Source: Eutreptiella sp. 'Long Island Sound 2002' (taxonomy: Eukaryota; Euglenozoa; Euglenophyceae; Eutreptiales; Eutreptiaceae). From it: DNA of 64,000 bases. The stretch is taken from positions 167,447,963-167,511,962 of the forward strand of contig OZ038378.1 of NCBI GenBank assembly GCA_964036045.1, given 5' to 3'. Under the pieces are notes generated by a model that saw only the letters and a program-made list of their open reading frames with translations, searched no databases and had not been told where the DNA came from. A program made the translations under genes and the position numbers. Below, piece after piece: positions 9,246 to 21,576 of this stretch; positions within the stretch are counted from its first letter, which is position 1; every line of letters begins with the position of its first letter.

Positions 9246-10704
9246 TCTTGTGGATGTCAACAACATGTATTTCGTGATGCTGCTTTCTCTTGACAATCTT
9301 CATGTATATCCGGCAGTCCAATGTCACCACAATCTTCCCGAGAAAAGCATAGGATAATTGATCACCCACCATGCTGTACGTTGGTTGGCCCCAATCCTTT
9401 CCTTCTTGCGGGTTTCTTATGCTCAATCCTACTGTTTTTTAGCAGAAGCTCTCTCCAAAAGGATGCCATGTTGTGTTTTTGCATGCTGCTTTAGGCCAAG
9501 GGATGGTCAATAACAGGAGGCCAAAAAAATGATGGCCTCATTTTGGGGGCTAGATTTGGAGGCACTTTGGAAGGAGGGGTATTTTGGAGCTTTTGTTGGG
9601 AACTAAAAGTAGCACGCCTTCTGCGCGCAGTGCAATAATTCCCCCTATTGCTACTTAATGCCTGCTAGTGCTGTAGGACCGCTTTTAGGCACTCTAGAGA
9701 GATAGTAATCAGTCCGTCTGAGATGCTGCGGCATGCAATGCATGCCACTAGGCGGTGGGTAAGGTGGGAACTAATCTAGAATCTGTCTCCAAGATCCATC
9801 TCCATTTGGGGTTTGCTTGACTGTGGTGACATGAGTTGCATGGTGGGTTGCCCACAGTGGGCAGGGCCACTATTGTCAACCATTCCACGGGGGCTGCTCT
9901 TGCTCCTGGTCAGGATCCCCCCCCCCCCTCTACAAACCCCAAAATGGTTGTATGGAACAATGGGTTTTGTGGGCGCCGGAGGTTTTGTTTTAGGCATATG
10001 GCAGGGGTAAATTTTTTTGTTTGACCCTATGTGTCTATACTCAAAATACTCAGAATTTTGTGGAGAATTCAAAAATGGATGAAAAACACAAAAAACGATT
10101 TTGACCCCGGGTCGGACAAATTTTTTTTGAAAATTTTTGTATCCCTGTTGTGTATATTCAAAATGATCAGCGTGTCATGGGGATCATTTTGAGGTATGTA
10201 TGTTGGGGTACCCACCGCCTCCCCCCCCCCCCCGCCCCCCTGGGGAGCCCAGGGGCTGACCGCCTGCCGAGACCCAAGGTTTGGGTCAACCAAGGGAGGG
10301 GGGGACTCCCCCCTACAACCCCCTAAACGCTTGCACACCCCTCGGGATCACACATTGGCTGGCAGCAGCCCCCGTGCAACCATTCTCATGGAGCGATTGC
10401 ATCTTTTGAAAAAAATTCCAGTGGCACTGGACCCCCCCCCCCCCCGCGCAATCTGGAAAGGGTTTATGGGGGGACGGGGGATCTCACAAGGGGGGTGGGG
10501 GGGTTGCCATGAGATTGGACACCCCTGGCCAAAGTAAAACGGCAGATTGATGAGCTGCGACCTACTAAGTCTGACACTGGAGCTGGCTCCTCTTGTTGCA
10601 GGTGCAACAGCATTGGATACTACCGAATGGCGCATGGCCTTGGGCTGTTTCCCGCAAAAACACGTTGTTTTAGCCTGTGAGCCCTGGCGGCTGCTGCTGC
10701 TGCA
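9246..10704. other. Intergenic upstream of the apyrase gene
   Basis: No convincing gene. A minus-strand 69-aa frame at 9217-9426 has no recognised similarity. C runs occur near 9918, 10221-10233 and 10433. The last 150 bases form the 5'-flank of the apyrase gene and contain no copy of the NIF3-type start motif. Confidence 0.45.
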
Positions 10705-13700
10705 ATGCACCTGCCACTCCTGATGTTGCTGCTGGCGGCGGCCCTGGGGACCCCGACGGAATGGGGTGTCGTTGTCGACTGCGGCTCCTCCGGGTCGCGT
10801 GTGCACATCTACTTCTGGGATTCCGCCCCCCACGTCTCTGAGCTACAGCCCGACAGCGAAGCGGACAAGGCCAAGCTCAGAACCACGCCTGGCATCAGCG
10901 CATTCGTGGACGACCCCGAGGCGGTAGGCCCCTACTTCGCAAATCTGCTGCAGGAAGCGGCGCGCTGGGTTCCGGCCGACCAACACGCGCGCACCCCCGT
11001 GCGCGCGTACGCCACCGCGGGCATGCGGCTGCACACAGCGGCGGAGCAGGAGGGGGTGTGGGACACAATACGGGCCACGATCCGCAACTCGGCGTTCAAG
11101 TCCCCCTACAGCACCGCGCGCACCATCACCGGCAACTACGAGGGCCTGTGCCACTGGATTGCGATGCAGCAAATTCTGACGAAAAGCCCCGCTGCGGGCG
11201 GCCCTGCCTTCGGCACCATGGACTTGGGAGGCGCCTCGACGCAGATAGTGTTTCCGGCGGAGGTCATACTGCAGGTCCGCAAGGGCCCATTCCCCCGGCC
11301 ACGCCCACCTCTGTGATAGATGTAGGCGGTGCTGTCGGGCGCGTGGCGGGTACTTTCGGGTGGGCCTGTTTTGGTCATGTATGCGCATGCGATGCACCTC
11401 CGTGTGCTCTGTGTGCCCCCGGGCGCCTATGTGAGTCTGCATGAGCCCTTGTCTTTCGCTCAAGCCCTTGCCCATTCGCTCATGTCCTGTGCCACGCCGC
11501 GCGGCCGTGCGCCTCTTCGTGTGCATCTGTGCGCTGCTGATTGTGGGGCCGTCGGGGAGCGCCCGTGGGACGCGCACCGTACGCATACCCATGCAGAGGC
11601 TCACAGCGGCGGTGCACGGGCGGTGCCCCGTTGTGCCTCGACGCGCGCGGATGTCTCTGGGTGCGCCTCCTTGCGCCTCTTCTTCGGGCGCACGTGTGCC
11701 TCTGTGCCTCTGCGCGCTTTAGCGTGGCCCCGTGTTCGTGATGTGTGGTGTGCACTCGGGCACTTCGGGGGCTGGTGGGTGCTGGTCCGGTGGGTCGAAA
11801 CGACCGCGACGAGGGGCACGACGATGACGCTCTGACGCAGCGATGCCATTGGCTGCGCGGGTGGTCAGGATGCATTGGAAGGGGTACCCACCCCGCTCCC
11901 CCTCCAGGGCGCCCTGCCTATGCCCAGCCACTGTCTCTCTGACGGCAAGTGCCAGCTTCAATGGCATTCGTAACCGACAGTAACCGCCCCCAACCGCTTT
12001 GGCAACCTCCTCCAACCGCCTGTCTAACCGCCTCTGGGGCCACCTCTGAGGTCCCTTCCCTTCTAACGCCTCCCTGGGGGTGGTCGACCAAAGGGCCGGG
12101 GAAAACGACCGCCTGCTCTTGTGTAGGACGGCTACGAGGTGCTGCTGAACGGGACGGTGCTGCGGTTGTACGCGCACTCGTACATGCGGTACGGGAAGGA
12201 CCAGGCTCACGCCCGCGTCCGCCAGCTGTTGGCCGGCCGCGGGCCCCGGGACGGGGATCTGGCCGAGCCCTGCCTCAACGCCGGCCTCAACGCGACGCAC
12301 ACCGTCGCGTGCGCACCGGCCCAGAGGTGCGAGCGCCGGTTCGTGGGCACGGGCAACTGGAGTGCGTGCCGCGCGCTGACCGCGGAGCTCATGCAGCAGG
12401 ACTACGAGTGCCTGTTCCCGGAGGAGGCGTGTGCGGTCCGGGGCACTTACCAACCGCTGCACAAGGTGTGCACGTGCCGCTGCTGCGTCGTCACGCTCGG
12501 CCGCCCTCGATGTTCCTGAGGCTCGCCTTCTGTTTGTCGTCACGTTGATTGGAGTTCTTCAGCTCCGCTGCTGTCGCGGAGCCACCGATTGTTATTACAA
12601 AAGCCAGAGGCAACATTTCAACGCCGGGGAGCTGAGCCCCTGCACTTGACCAAGGCTTGGAATCCTGCTTGACTTCTAGAAGAACCAGACGCCTTCACGC
12701 CCGGGGGTTGCAACGGTCACAAAGCCGCGCGGCAGTGGAACACTACGGAAGTTTGCGCTTCTGGGCCTTTGGCATTTGTCTTCTGAGGTGACGCTTTTGG
12801 GACTGTACCCGTTGCTTTGTATGGCTCGTCATGCGGTGCAAACCCGGGGCCTTCGATTTCAAGTGCACGCACCATCGACCAGGACGTCCAGAGAAAGGCC
12901 CCACCTCCGGTTTGCGCCTCAGCCCGAGCATTCCCTGTCCTATTCCCTGACTGGCCTTTGGCGGTGCGGTCTCCGTGTCAGTGCAATTTGTCTTTAGGGA
13001 CTGCCCTTCTGGGCCACCTCCGCCTACTTTTTCACGGTGTACGGCCTTGGGCTGTGCGGCTGGGACGACGCGTGGCAGGGGACGTGGCGGGACATCGAGG
13101 CAGCCGGGCGCCGGTTCTGCGCGACACCGTGGGCCAACCTGAGCGACCGCGACGAGTTCGCAGCAGGCTACTGCTTTGCGTCTGCGTACGTCCCGGCGCT
13201 GCTCCAGGCGCTCGACATCCCCCCGGACTCGACACAGGTCTCGTGCGTGCGCGGAGGGGGTCTGGTGAGAGGCATCCCCCCCCCCCCGGCGAACGAACGC
13301 CTTGTCCAATGAACACTTCTGTTCGGACCGTATTTTCTTGGGACCTGAATTAATGAGGTGCCCAGTGAGACTCGTTCGTTAATTGGGTACCGAACGGCGT
13401 GTCCAACGGACCCTCCTGTTCGGACCGTATTTTTCGAGGATTTTATTGTTCGCTGGACACGCGGGGGGGTGGGGGGGGAAGAGATGTGCGTGGGATCCCT
13501 GCCTGCCTGCCTGCGCGCGTGCTCCCCCGCACCCTGCAGGGTAGGGGTGCATCCGGAGAGGGTGGGGAGCCGGACCAGACGTAGACATGTTCTACCTCAT
13601 ACCACGGGCTGGGACAACCCTCGAAAATGGTACGTCAAACTTCAGGTCCTCACCACAACAACGTCTGAAAATGTGGCACCAAAGGAAAAGCATCAGAGAG

Positions 13701-16700
13701 TCTCCCCTGACCATATTGGCAAACCATAAACAAGTTTTTTGAAGGTTGTATCAGGGTGGTATCATGGTCATACCAAGGCATACCAGGTTGTACCACGGTC
13801 GTACCAAGTGTTGCCAAGTCGCACCAGGTCGTAAATTGTATTTCAGAGCGGAACAAATCACGTTTTTTGTCCAAGTCTGAAGTTCCGTCCTGCCCCCTCC
13901 CCCGCTCCCCGTCCACCAGTGCGTCTTGCCATCCGAGAGCAACGGCAGAAAGGCAGGGCACCGGACAGCACCGGGCCTGAATTAGAATTTGGGGCATGGG
14001 TGCAGCCCGCCATTTCCCCAAATTTTTTTAGAGTGTGAAAAACTTGCTGAAAGTACTGAAGGACACATTGCTTTGGGCCATTTTGGCACACAGACTTTTG
14101 GGTCCCAGATCTTCCCTCCAACAACCCCTGCATGCACAGGCCTGTACAGCACCGCAGGCAGGCTAGGGTAGGGCATTGCTCCTCAGAATACCATTAGAGA
14201 CAACTCCCCCGGGCTCTATTCTTGGTGTGTTTGCTATGGAGGCGGTGCGGTTGCAAGGCATCTGCTCCGGCCGAAGGGGCGGGGCCAATGTGGGGGAGAT
14301 GAGTCCCCAATTTATTTGCAGGGAAGGCAAAGGCATCTTCTGCATTGGCCTGCCCACTCGGTGTTGTGCATTACATACTGCATATGTGTTTCATGGGGCA
14401 TTTTTGGTGAGTTGCCACCCTTTTGTTTGCATGTCTTCTTGACCCCCCCCTGTTTTTGTGCTATCCCGCGTGAGTCAGCCCAGTTGACGTTTTTTGAATG
14501 TAGCACTCTATGGGCTCTAGAGGTCAAATTAATAGTGGCTCCTCACGATGCTGTCGAAGGTAGACTGTAGGAGAACCATTGTCAAACTTTTGTGACAGTT
14601 GCAGGGGCCCACAACGCCCGATAATTGGGTCAAAGTTGCTGAAAACCACTTGCTAGCTCATGCCAAGTGGTGTATGATGAGGTTTGGAATAACACGTTTC
14701 TGCCGCATTTTGGACTCTGTTTTGGTCCCAAAATGGCCCATTTCCAAGGATTTTGGCACTTTCGGAGGGCCAAAGTGGGTCACCATGGGCTCAAATGCCC
14801 CCCCACCCCCAAAAAAACTGGTTCAAGGATCTTGGTCGTTTGGGAACAATTTTGGGAAAGGTCATTTTTGAGCCCTCAGAGAGCCAGTGGACCCTCTTTG
14901 GCCACATTTGGTTTGTGCTGCCCTTGTAGGCCCGACCATGCCCTGGTACAGGGGTCTAGGCGTCTAGTTGGGCAATTCTCAGGGATGGAAACCACAAAAA
15001 GTGGAAGGTTGTGGGTGGATTAGGTGCCCTCGGAATCGGATGTTGATTCACGTAGCCCAAGGGACAACCCATTCTTGGTTTGGGGCTCTTTGCATCCAAG
15101 CGGATTTGAGGCCATTTTGGGGTCATTTTTCAGGTGTTTGTGGGACGTGTCACGGAGGCCACTGAAGAGCTCTTTGACACAAGGAAACCAAGCCAAACAC
15201 ACAACACGCAATCTATTTTGCAATCTATTTTGCGTTTTACGAAAAAAAAATTTGCTGTATTTGACGAAAATTAGGCCGATTTTGGATGGCACCCTCCCAA
15301 CTTGGCACGCACGCCCCGTGCTGCCACTGGTGAGTTGAGGGTGCAAATTTTAGGCTTGGGAAGGCCATGCAGCAATACCAACGATGGATCGAGCAGAATA
15401 GAGCCCAAAGCGTTGACATAGAGATATTGGCAAAACGGAAACATGAAGTGCTTGTTGCTTGTTGTTGCTTGTTGCTCCTTGTTGCTTGTCGCTAGCTAGA
15501 TTTAGGGGCGAGGGGTGTAGAAGAAAATCCGCCAATTTATACGCTCCTCCACGATGTAGGCGGGTAGGCTCCCGTCGCTGGTATGTGAGGAAGAATTACA
15601 GCACATTCTAGTTGGAATTGCTCGCTGGAGTCTTGGTTATGTCCAGCCAACGCAGGCCGTTGAGCAACCAAAAGATCATCCGGATCCGTGATGTGGTGGG
15701 GACCCAGACATTTCTGGACAAAGGACCGTTGGAGAACCCAAAACTCAGAAGATGGTTCGCGCTCCCTGCTCCCTGCTCCCTGCAGTACCTCCAACCCATC
15801 TCAGGTCCGGTCAGAATTTAGGTTATTGGTTACCGGGTTAACGTTAAGCCTTATCTTTACTGTTCTCTTGCACTTGTCTATTTGGCACACAAATCCGTCG
15901 CTCCCCTTCCAATCCATCTTCGGTACTCTCCCACTTGGAGGTCCATTAGTTTCGGGAAATCTTTGTTCTAATCTTCCCATCTCCACTTCGTCAGAGTCGT
16001 GTAAGGGTCCGCCTTGAGAAATAAGTCTAAATGTATGTCCATCCTTTGGAAACCACTTTTGTTTTGCAGCTCCTTCCAAACTGAATTGTACGACTTCGTC
16101 CAACTTTTTCCTTGATGACCGGTTTGATAATTCGTTCTTGGTGTGAGAGCAATGGAACACAGCAAAAGGCATTTGTGAGATACGGGGGTCTAGATGCCCG
16201 TTTGGGCAATTTTGAGGGGTTGAAACCACAAAAGGTGGGTGGTTGCAGGTGGACCAGGTGCCCTCCGAATTGAGTTTTGGGCCACATGGCTAAGGATACC
16301 CCCCATTCTTGGGTTGGGGCTGTCTACAGCCGAACTGTGCCGATTTTCGGGCTCTTGGGGATCCTTTTGAGGTGTTTCTCAGACATCCTTTGGTGTCGGA
16401 TGCCACCAAAGGGCTCTTTGACACGAGAAAGTCAAGCCGCACGTGGAGTGTGCCAATCGTTCCTTTCGTTGGGCTGCTTTGAACGGCTTTTGGGGCTGTT
16501 TTGGGGACCCCCCCCCCCCAAAACAGCCCCAAACATGGGAGGGCTCCCAACTTGGCACCACCGCCTTGGGGCACCACTCAGTTTTTTGCTCAAAACTTGG
16601 ATTTGGGAATGCCACCACCTAGGGTATATTGGCTAGAGTAGAGTAGAGCCCAAAGCATTGAGACGGAGTATTGGCCACAACGGAAAGGAGACGTGTGTTG

Positions 16701-17104
16701 TTGTGTGTTGCTTGCTTGCTAGCTAGATTTAAGGGGAGCAGTAATTTCTGGCATAACTATACCAGAGTGTTGCACCAGGGCTCTGGCACTCCGCATCGCG
16801 ATGCACTCAAATGCAGGTCTCATATGTGCGTGTGCTCAACGGGATGCAGGTCACATGGGCACTTGGGGCGCAGATCGATGCCATTATGGATGCTGCAGCG
16901 CATGCAGCACTGCAACCATACCCATCGGAACCGGAGCCTCTGGGTGGGACGAAGGTGGACATTTTCTCATTGGTTGCGGGCCTCCCTTCAGCAGCGGTGA
17001 TTGGGGGTGCCATCTGCGCAATCCTCACGTATCTGTATTGCAGGCGGCCTGCAAGCCCGCGAGGGGCAGAACTGGCCCTCAGTAACATTCAGCGAGCATT
17101 GTAA
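10705..17104 (+). CDS. Ecto-nucleoside triphosphate diphosphohydrolase (apyrase, GDA1/CD39 family), 4 exons
   Basis: Exons 10705-11274, 12127-12465, 12998-13237 and 16817-17104 join in phase 0 at GT-AG sites to give 478 aa. Family members hydrolyse NTPs and NDPs in the extracellular or endomembrane space. All apyrase conserved regions are present: ACR1 VVVDCGSSGSRVHIY (22-36), ACR2 PVRAYATAGMR (98-108), ACR3 TGNYEGLCHWIA (142-153, catalytic Glu146), ACR4 GTMDLGGASTQIVF (170-183) and ACR5 TWALGAQ (396-402). Exon 2 carries the family's LYAHSYMRYGKDQA stretch and several Cys. Exon 3 carries ATSAYFFTVYG and paired Cys. A signal peptide or anchor at 1-15 and a transmembrane segment near 438-458 give the two-ended anchoring of CD39-type enzymes. 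The last intron (3579 bp) holds two copies of a dispersed repeat. Stop TAA. Exon joins are inferred without transcripts. Confidence 0.93.
14600..15500 (+). repeat. Dispersed 0.6-0.9-kb repeat family, copy A (in apyrase intron 3)
   Basis: Aligns along its length with 52660-53590, and over its second half with 16180-16740. Landmarks in order: TTTTGGTCCCAAAA, GGGTCTAGGCGTCTRGTTGG, GGGCAATTCT.AGGG.TGGAA, AGGTGCCCTCGGAATCG, CCATTCTTGG and GAGCTCTTTGACAC. It ends in a CTTGTTGCTTGTTG simple repeat near 15450-15490. No long ORF. The simple-repeat 3' end recalls non-LTR-type retroposons, but mobility is inferred. Confidence 0.75.
16180..16740 (+). repeat. Dispersed repeat family, copy B (in apyrase intron 3)
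   Basis: Second copy, lacking the 5' third present in copies A and C. It shares GGGTCTAGATGCCCGTTTGG, GGGCAATTTTGAGGGGTTGA, GGTGCCCTCCGAATTG, GGGCTCTTTGACACGAGAAA, AGAGCCCAAAGC.TTGA and a terminal TTGCTTGCTTGCTAGCTAGA. A C/G palindrome (a C run then AAAACAGCCCCAAA, preceded by GGGGCTGTTTTGGGG) lies near 16493-16535. 5' truncation fits target-primed retroposition. Confidence 0.75.
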
Positions 17105-18287
17105 ATTTGCAGGTCAAATCATTGTGTTGTGAGTCTTTCTTTCTCAAGTTCCAAGACAACAGCGGCATATTGCGAGCCAAAAGCAAAACAATTTCTGATC
17201 TGCCTCACACCATCCAGCGTGCCCTTTCAGGGCACTCATTCGGATGCATAAATCCTCCTCCCCTTCGCCACCCGATGCGCTATTGCATGCTGTCTGGACT
17301 GAAATCCTCATAATTGCTATCCACGGTCCGAACTGGGGTAGGAGAAGCAGGAGTGTGTTGTGCCTACACCACTTACTTTCCAACTGGTGAGAGACAATCG
17401 GGCGGCGGATTGAGGGTCGGGGTTGGCCCGCGCCACAGACAAAAGGTCGAAAAGCACCAGATTATTGTCCTACAGGCTGAGGTGTGATTTGTTTTTTTTT
17501 TGGTTGCCACAACTGCTGATGGCAGCAATGATGGGCGGCCAGACCTGTGCACACTGCAGAATCGATGGCGGTGGGTCGGATGTTGGGTTGGGCTGGTTTG
17601 AGAGGTGTAGCCTCTGCGACCAATAGCCACTGCAGCCAAAGCGCACGCCAGGATACAGCCCAATCCTGGCGCTTCGGGGATGAAGCCCCTGACCATGGCT
17701 GGGCAGGCTTCACCCCAACTTCCGCAACGGCAGGTGCTGCCACAGAGCAAGAACGCGCAGACTACGGTCCAGTACCGGAGCACGGCACGCAGCCCCAGAC
17801 AAGGGTCCAACGTAAGTTTGTGCTGAAAATGAAGTACCGTGGCGGATATTACTGGGACTCTGCCCAGCCTTATGGTGTAGTGTGGCACAGCCCGACACCA
17901 AGACATCGCAGGATGTGGCCCAACATCCGGACATCGCGGCGCACCTCAGCTCAGAACTTCCTCAATTCAAGAACGAAATTGGTGGAATTTATGCAGTGGG
18001 TACATGGCGAGCATGTGGTGGCCTTTTGGTGCTCTGCCTTCTGCTCCAGCCTTAGCATGCCCAATGAGCCAGTGCCGAAGAGCTGGAGTCGTTTGCGCTG
18101 GCTCGGCTAGTACTAAAAGCTCATGGACTGCCGTTGCGTGCACTGAGCTCTGCAGGATGAGCAGGCTATGAGTAAAGTGTGCATGTAGTGTGTAAGACGA
18201 GTGCATGATGAGCGCCCAGCCCCCATATTGGCGTTGCACTTCACGGCTTGCCACCCGTTATCAAAGCGGCTGGCAAGCCGTGGAATG
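17105..18287. other. Region with overlapping unassigned ORFs
   Basis: Open frames of 187 codons (+, 17547-18110) and 177 codons (-, 17373-17906) overlap. Neither has a recognised domain or a clear ATG context. A donor-like CAACGTAAGT lies near 17807-17816. Nothing was seen that decides in favour of either strand. Confidence 0.3.
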
Positions 18288-18715
18288 GGGGCGCCGGGTT
18301 TTCACTTCCGGGGGGGGGGGGCTGGGTGGGTCGATAGAGCCCCCAAAACTGGGGGGGCGGGGGTTCAGGAAAAGGGCTCAATTGACAGGCACCATTAATC
18401 AATTATTATAAATTCTGGCGCCGAAGGTCCCGAAAAATTTTTTGAGCATTACAATTGGTCAATTTTTTTCCACCAAATGTATGGCAAATGATGACTTTTC
18501 TGAACCCCCTCGACGCGCTTATTCCAAAAATCCCGTTTTCATTTCTCGCCGATATTTGGGTCTGGGTCACCTCCGAGGTCCGGGGGTCAGTCTTGGTAGG
18601 ATTTTGGGGGTCCCGCCAATTGAGCCCTTTTTGGGAGGGGGAGGGGGAGGGGTTTCCGGCTGGAGGGCTCCATCAACCCCCCCCCCCCCCCGGAAATGAA
18701 AGCCCGCCCGCCCCT
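18288..18715. mobile_element. Foldback element with about 110-bp inverted arms
   Basis: The left arm (18288-18395) contains ACTTCCGG, a G run, TCGATAGAGCCCCC, a second G-rich block and AAAAGGGCTCAATTGACAGG. The right arm (18605-18715) is its reverse complement with the same blocks in the same order, including AATTGAGCCCTTTTT, a G-rich block read as GGGAGGGGG, GGAGGGCTCCATCAA, a C run and GGAAATGAAAGCCCG. About 210 bp of unrelated sequence separates the arms. A solo arm lies at 125-215. This is the form of a foldback/MITE-like DNA element. Its ability to move is inferred. Confidence 0.65.
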
Positions 18716-21055
18716 GGAGCTTTGGTGTAGTGAAGTGCTGCACTGCAACATTTTCCTGCTGCACTGTGACGCTGCAAGGCTGCTGCTCTGCAAGGCATGC
18801 CTTGTGCTGTGGGAGGTGTTCGTGCTGTGCTGGCCAACCGGTTCAGCACCGCGGGGAAGCCGTCTGTGTATCAGCGGTGCAGGGGTCGTTCACAGTCTTT
18901 GCGTGTTGTGTCGAAACGGGGATGCGGGGTGAGGCCGAAGGCAGTCTATGTCTATGTTGACCTCAAGATGATTCCCAAAGGTTGACCCTCCGTTTGTCCC
19001 AGTTCCCAGGTGTTGGCACCCGCTCCCGCCTGCTTTCTCTTGGATCCCCACTCCCTGTCCCCTGGAGAATGCGTTTCCTGCGGCACCTGCAGCTCGACCT
19101 GCAGTGCGCGGCTTTGGTAATTGCCTCAGGGCATGGGGATCGTGACTGTGCACACGGATCCGCATGCATCGCTTATCCCCTCATTCGCCATTCTCGGATG
19201 TTTACTTCATGTGTCAGCCCTGTTAAGGCAGGGGGTGTGCCCGATGACTCTTGCGTGGATGTGGCAAGGTCCTGGTGTACAGGTTTTGCACAAAGTCAGG
19301 ATATGCCTGGTTGATGGTCCACGTATCTTTATGGTTGCCCCTGACTTGAAACTGGTGCTTGTACCAGGTGTAAATACTGCCCCCCTCCTTGGCCTACGTC
19401 GTTTATGGATGTCATGCTGCCTTGGTGTGTCAGCAATGCCTTGTTGTTAGTTTTCCTTGGGTGCCCCCACTGCTGGCCCCGGTCTGTGGACACAAGCCCC
19501 TGCCTTTTTTGCAAATCAGTTGCCCAGTGACGACAAACTAGTCCACATGAAGATGGTGCAAAAGGCGCGGGAAAAAATTTTTGGGGACCTGACTGCGCTC
19601 TAACATGTATATGATGATTAGTTTTGAAGTATAAATGTTGCAGCCCTCCCTCCCACTCCTTTCGAGGGTGGTAATGGAAGCAGTCTTTGTCGGCACTATG
19701 CACTGGCTTTGCAGGCAATGTGCCCGTATGACGCATGCACTGTGCACGCACCGTGCGCACACCATGAAGGAACTGTGCGCACACCATGCATGCGCTGTGC
19801 ACACCTCAGGCACGTTCCGTGCACACACTGTGCATGCAACAGGCACACACTGTGCATACCCCATGCAAGCATGAGGGGACGGTGCTCCAGGGCCTCCCTG
19901 GCACGTCTTTGACTTAGCTGAGCAAATCTGTAGCACTGAATGACTCTAAAACATCCAACACTGCGCATTGAATGCACTGAGTGAGCACAGCCCCGTCCTG
20001 CGACTCATACGGTTGCACTGAGTGTTTCAGGCCACGACTTGCAAACCTGCTGCAGCGGAGGAAGCATCGTGCCATGAGCCTTGTGATGTTTGATCTGCTT
20101 GCTTGTCCTTTTGTGTCTGCTGGGGCTGTGGCTCTTGCTGCGGGGGTAGTCCTGCATGGGTTCCCTTCCGGGCCCTGGACAGCCACTGGTCTTCCCTCCG
20201 CAAGCTGCCTCTGGTCGTTGCTGCCTGGTCGGCCACAGGGCCGGCGTGCGGTGCCCCGTTTGCGTGTGAGTGGGGCCCAGTAGTTGGTCTGCTGGGGCTG
20301 GGCAGCAAGGGCAGCGCAGGCACAACCGAACCAATTTGCACCGGCCCCCAGGCTGTGCGAGCAGCGACCACCCAGCGCAGTCTGCGAAGGGAAGAATGGG
20401 TGCTGTCCAGGGCCCCGTAATGAAACCACTGAAGGACGAAATGTCACACAGGGGGTTCTGGAACGGGGCTCCTTTGGCTGAGCGGATGTAAAAAGTGCTT
20501 TTTTTGTATCACACAAGGACACAAGGGGTAGAGACTCACAGAATTTGATTCTGCCACCTTCCTCCGACTACCACCTTCCTCCCACTGCCATACAAAAGGG
20601 TGCCAACATCCTTTTTCCACTAGTCATGAGCAGCAGTCATCTGGAGCTTACTAGAAATAATCGTAGTCATCTAAGAATAGAAAGCTGTTATCCAGACCCC
20701 AGCCAGAGGGAGTGTCAGTTGTCCAAAACGCTCAAGCAATCGGTTGCACTCAATCCAGAACGTTCCAATAATTCACACTGGGCATCCGCAGCTCACGCGG
20801 AATTTACCTCTACTACCTCCTGCAAGCCTTCTCCAGGAGCAATTTTGGACACATGCAACTTTTGGGTCCCAACTTTTCCAGGATGGCTGTCCACCACAAA
20901 TGATGCGAAAAAGGGGCTAAAAATGCTGAAATGCGGGCTCTGTGGACACTGGCCCAAAGATTCCTCCTGCAACGGGGGGGGGTGTAGAAAAGGAGCACCC
21001 CCTTGAACTTTTATTTCTTTGGGCACCCAGGGTATTCTGTTTTTTGTGTGTCGGA
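18716..21055. other. Intergenic; alternating purine-pyrimidine tract at 19720-19865
   Basis: No gene recognised. Between about 19720 and 19865 the sequence is a run of imperfect GTGCGCACACCATG- or CTGTGCACAC-type units, strongly alternating and potentially Z-DNA forming. Related pieces occur near 22010-22040, 37861-37876 and 39089-39115. A minus-strand open frame at 19914-20522 has no domain similarity. Confidence 0.45.
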
Positions 21056-21059
21056 CGGT

Positions 21060-21182
21060 TGGGCAATGCTGTGCATTTGGCATTGGATGTGGTAGGCCCA
21101 TGCTACGTATTCTGCCTGTGGCATCGGATCCGAGGGTCGTGCTATGCATTCTATGTGCCGCATTGGATGGTGGGGTCATACT
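21060..21182 (+). repeat. Tandem 41-42-bp repeat, about three units
   Basis: Units of the type GGCATYGGAT...GTGCTATGCATTCTGY..GTG. Two more units lie at about 22425-22520. The copies are degenerate. Confidence 0.6.
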
Positions 21183-21576
21183 AGCAGTATGGACATCTGG
21201 TCATTGTGACTCGCATGTTGAAAAAATCCCACTGTAAACGTTTGCATGGACAGAAATGCGTGCATTAAGAAAATATATGTGTCTTTTGTGGCAATGCACG
21301 CTAAGTCACCGGGGAGATTTCAAGTGGAGGGAGAGGGTAGACTGCATAGCATGACCCTCAGGAATGCCATGCACGCAGTGCAAAGTTTTGGCAGTCGGCA
21401 AATACTCGAACCCTAGTTTCGGCCCCTTTTCACAAGTTTTTGGTTCCGTACCAGGGATTTTTTTTTAGCTTCCTAAGCATTTAGGATGTGGCATATTTGA
21501 ATTGTCAACCATTTTTGCCCATTTTCAACCACCTGCACCTCCCTACTTAGGCAGTTTTTCTGTCAATTTGCTTTCA

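Noticed and set aside
10843-11604. 253-codon minus-strand ORF opposite apyrase exon 1
   Set aside because: Shadow of GC-rich exon sequence; the + strand frame carries the apyrase motifs.
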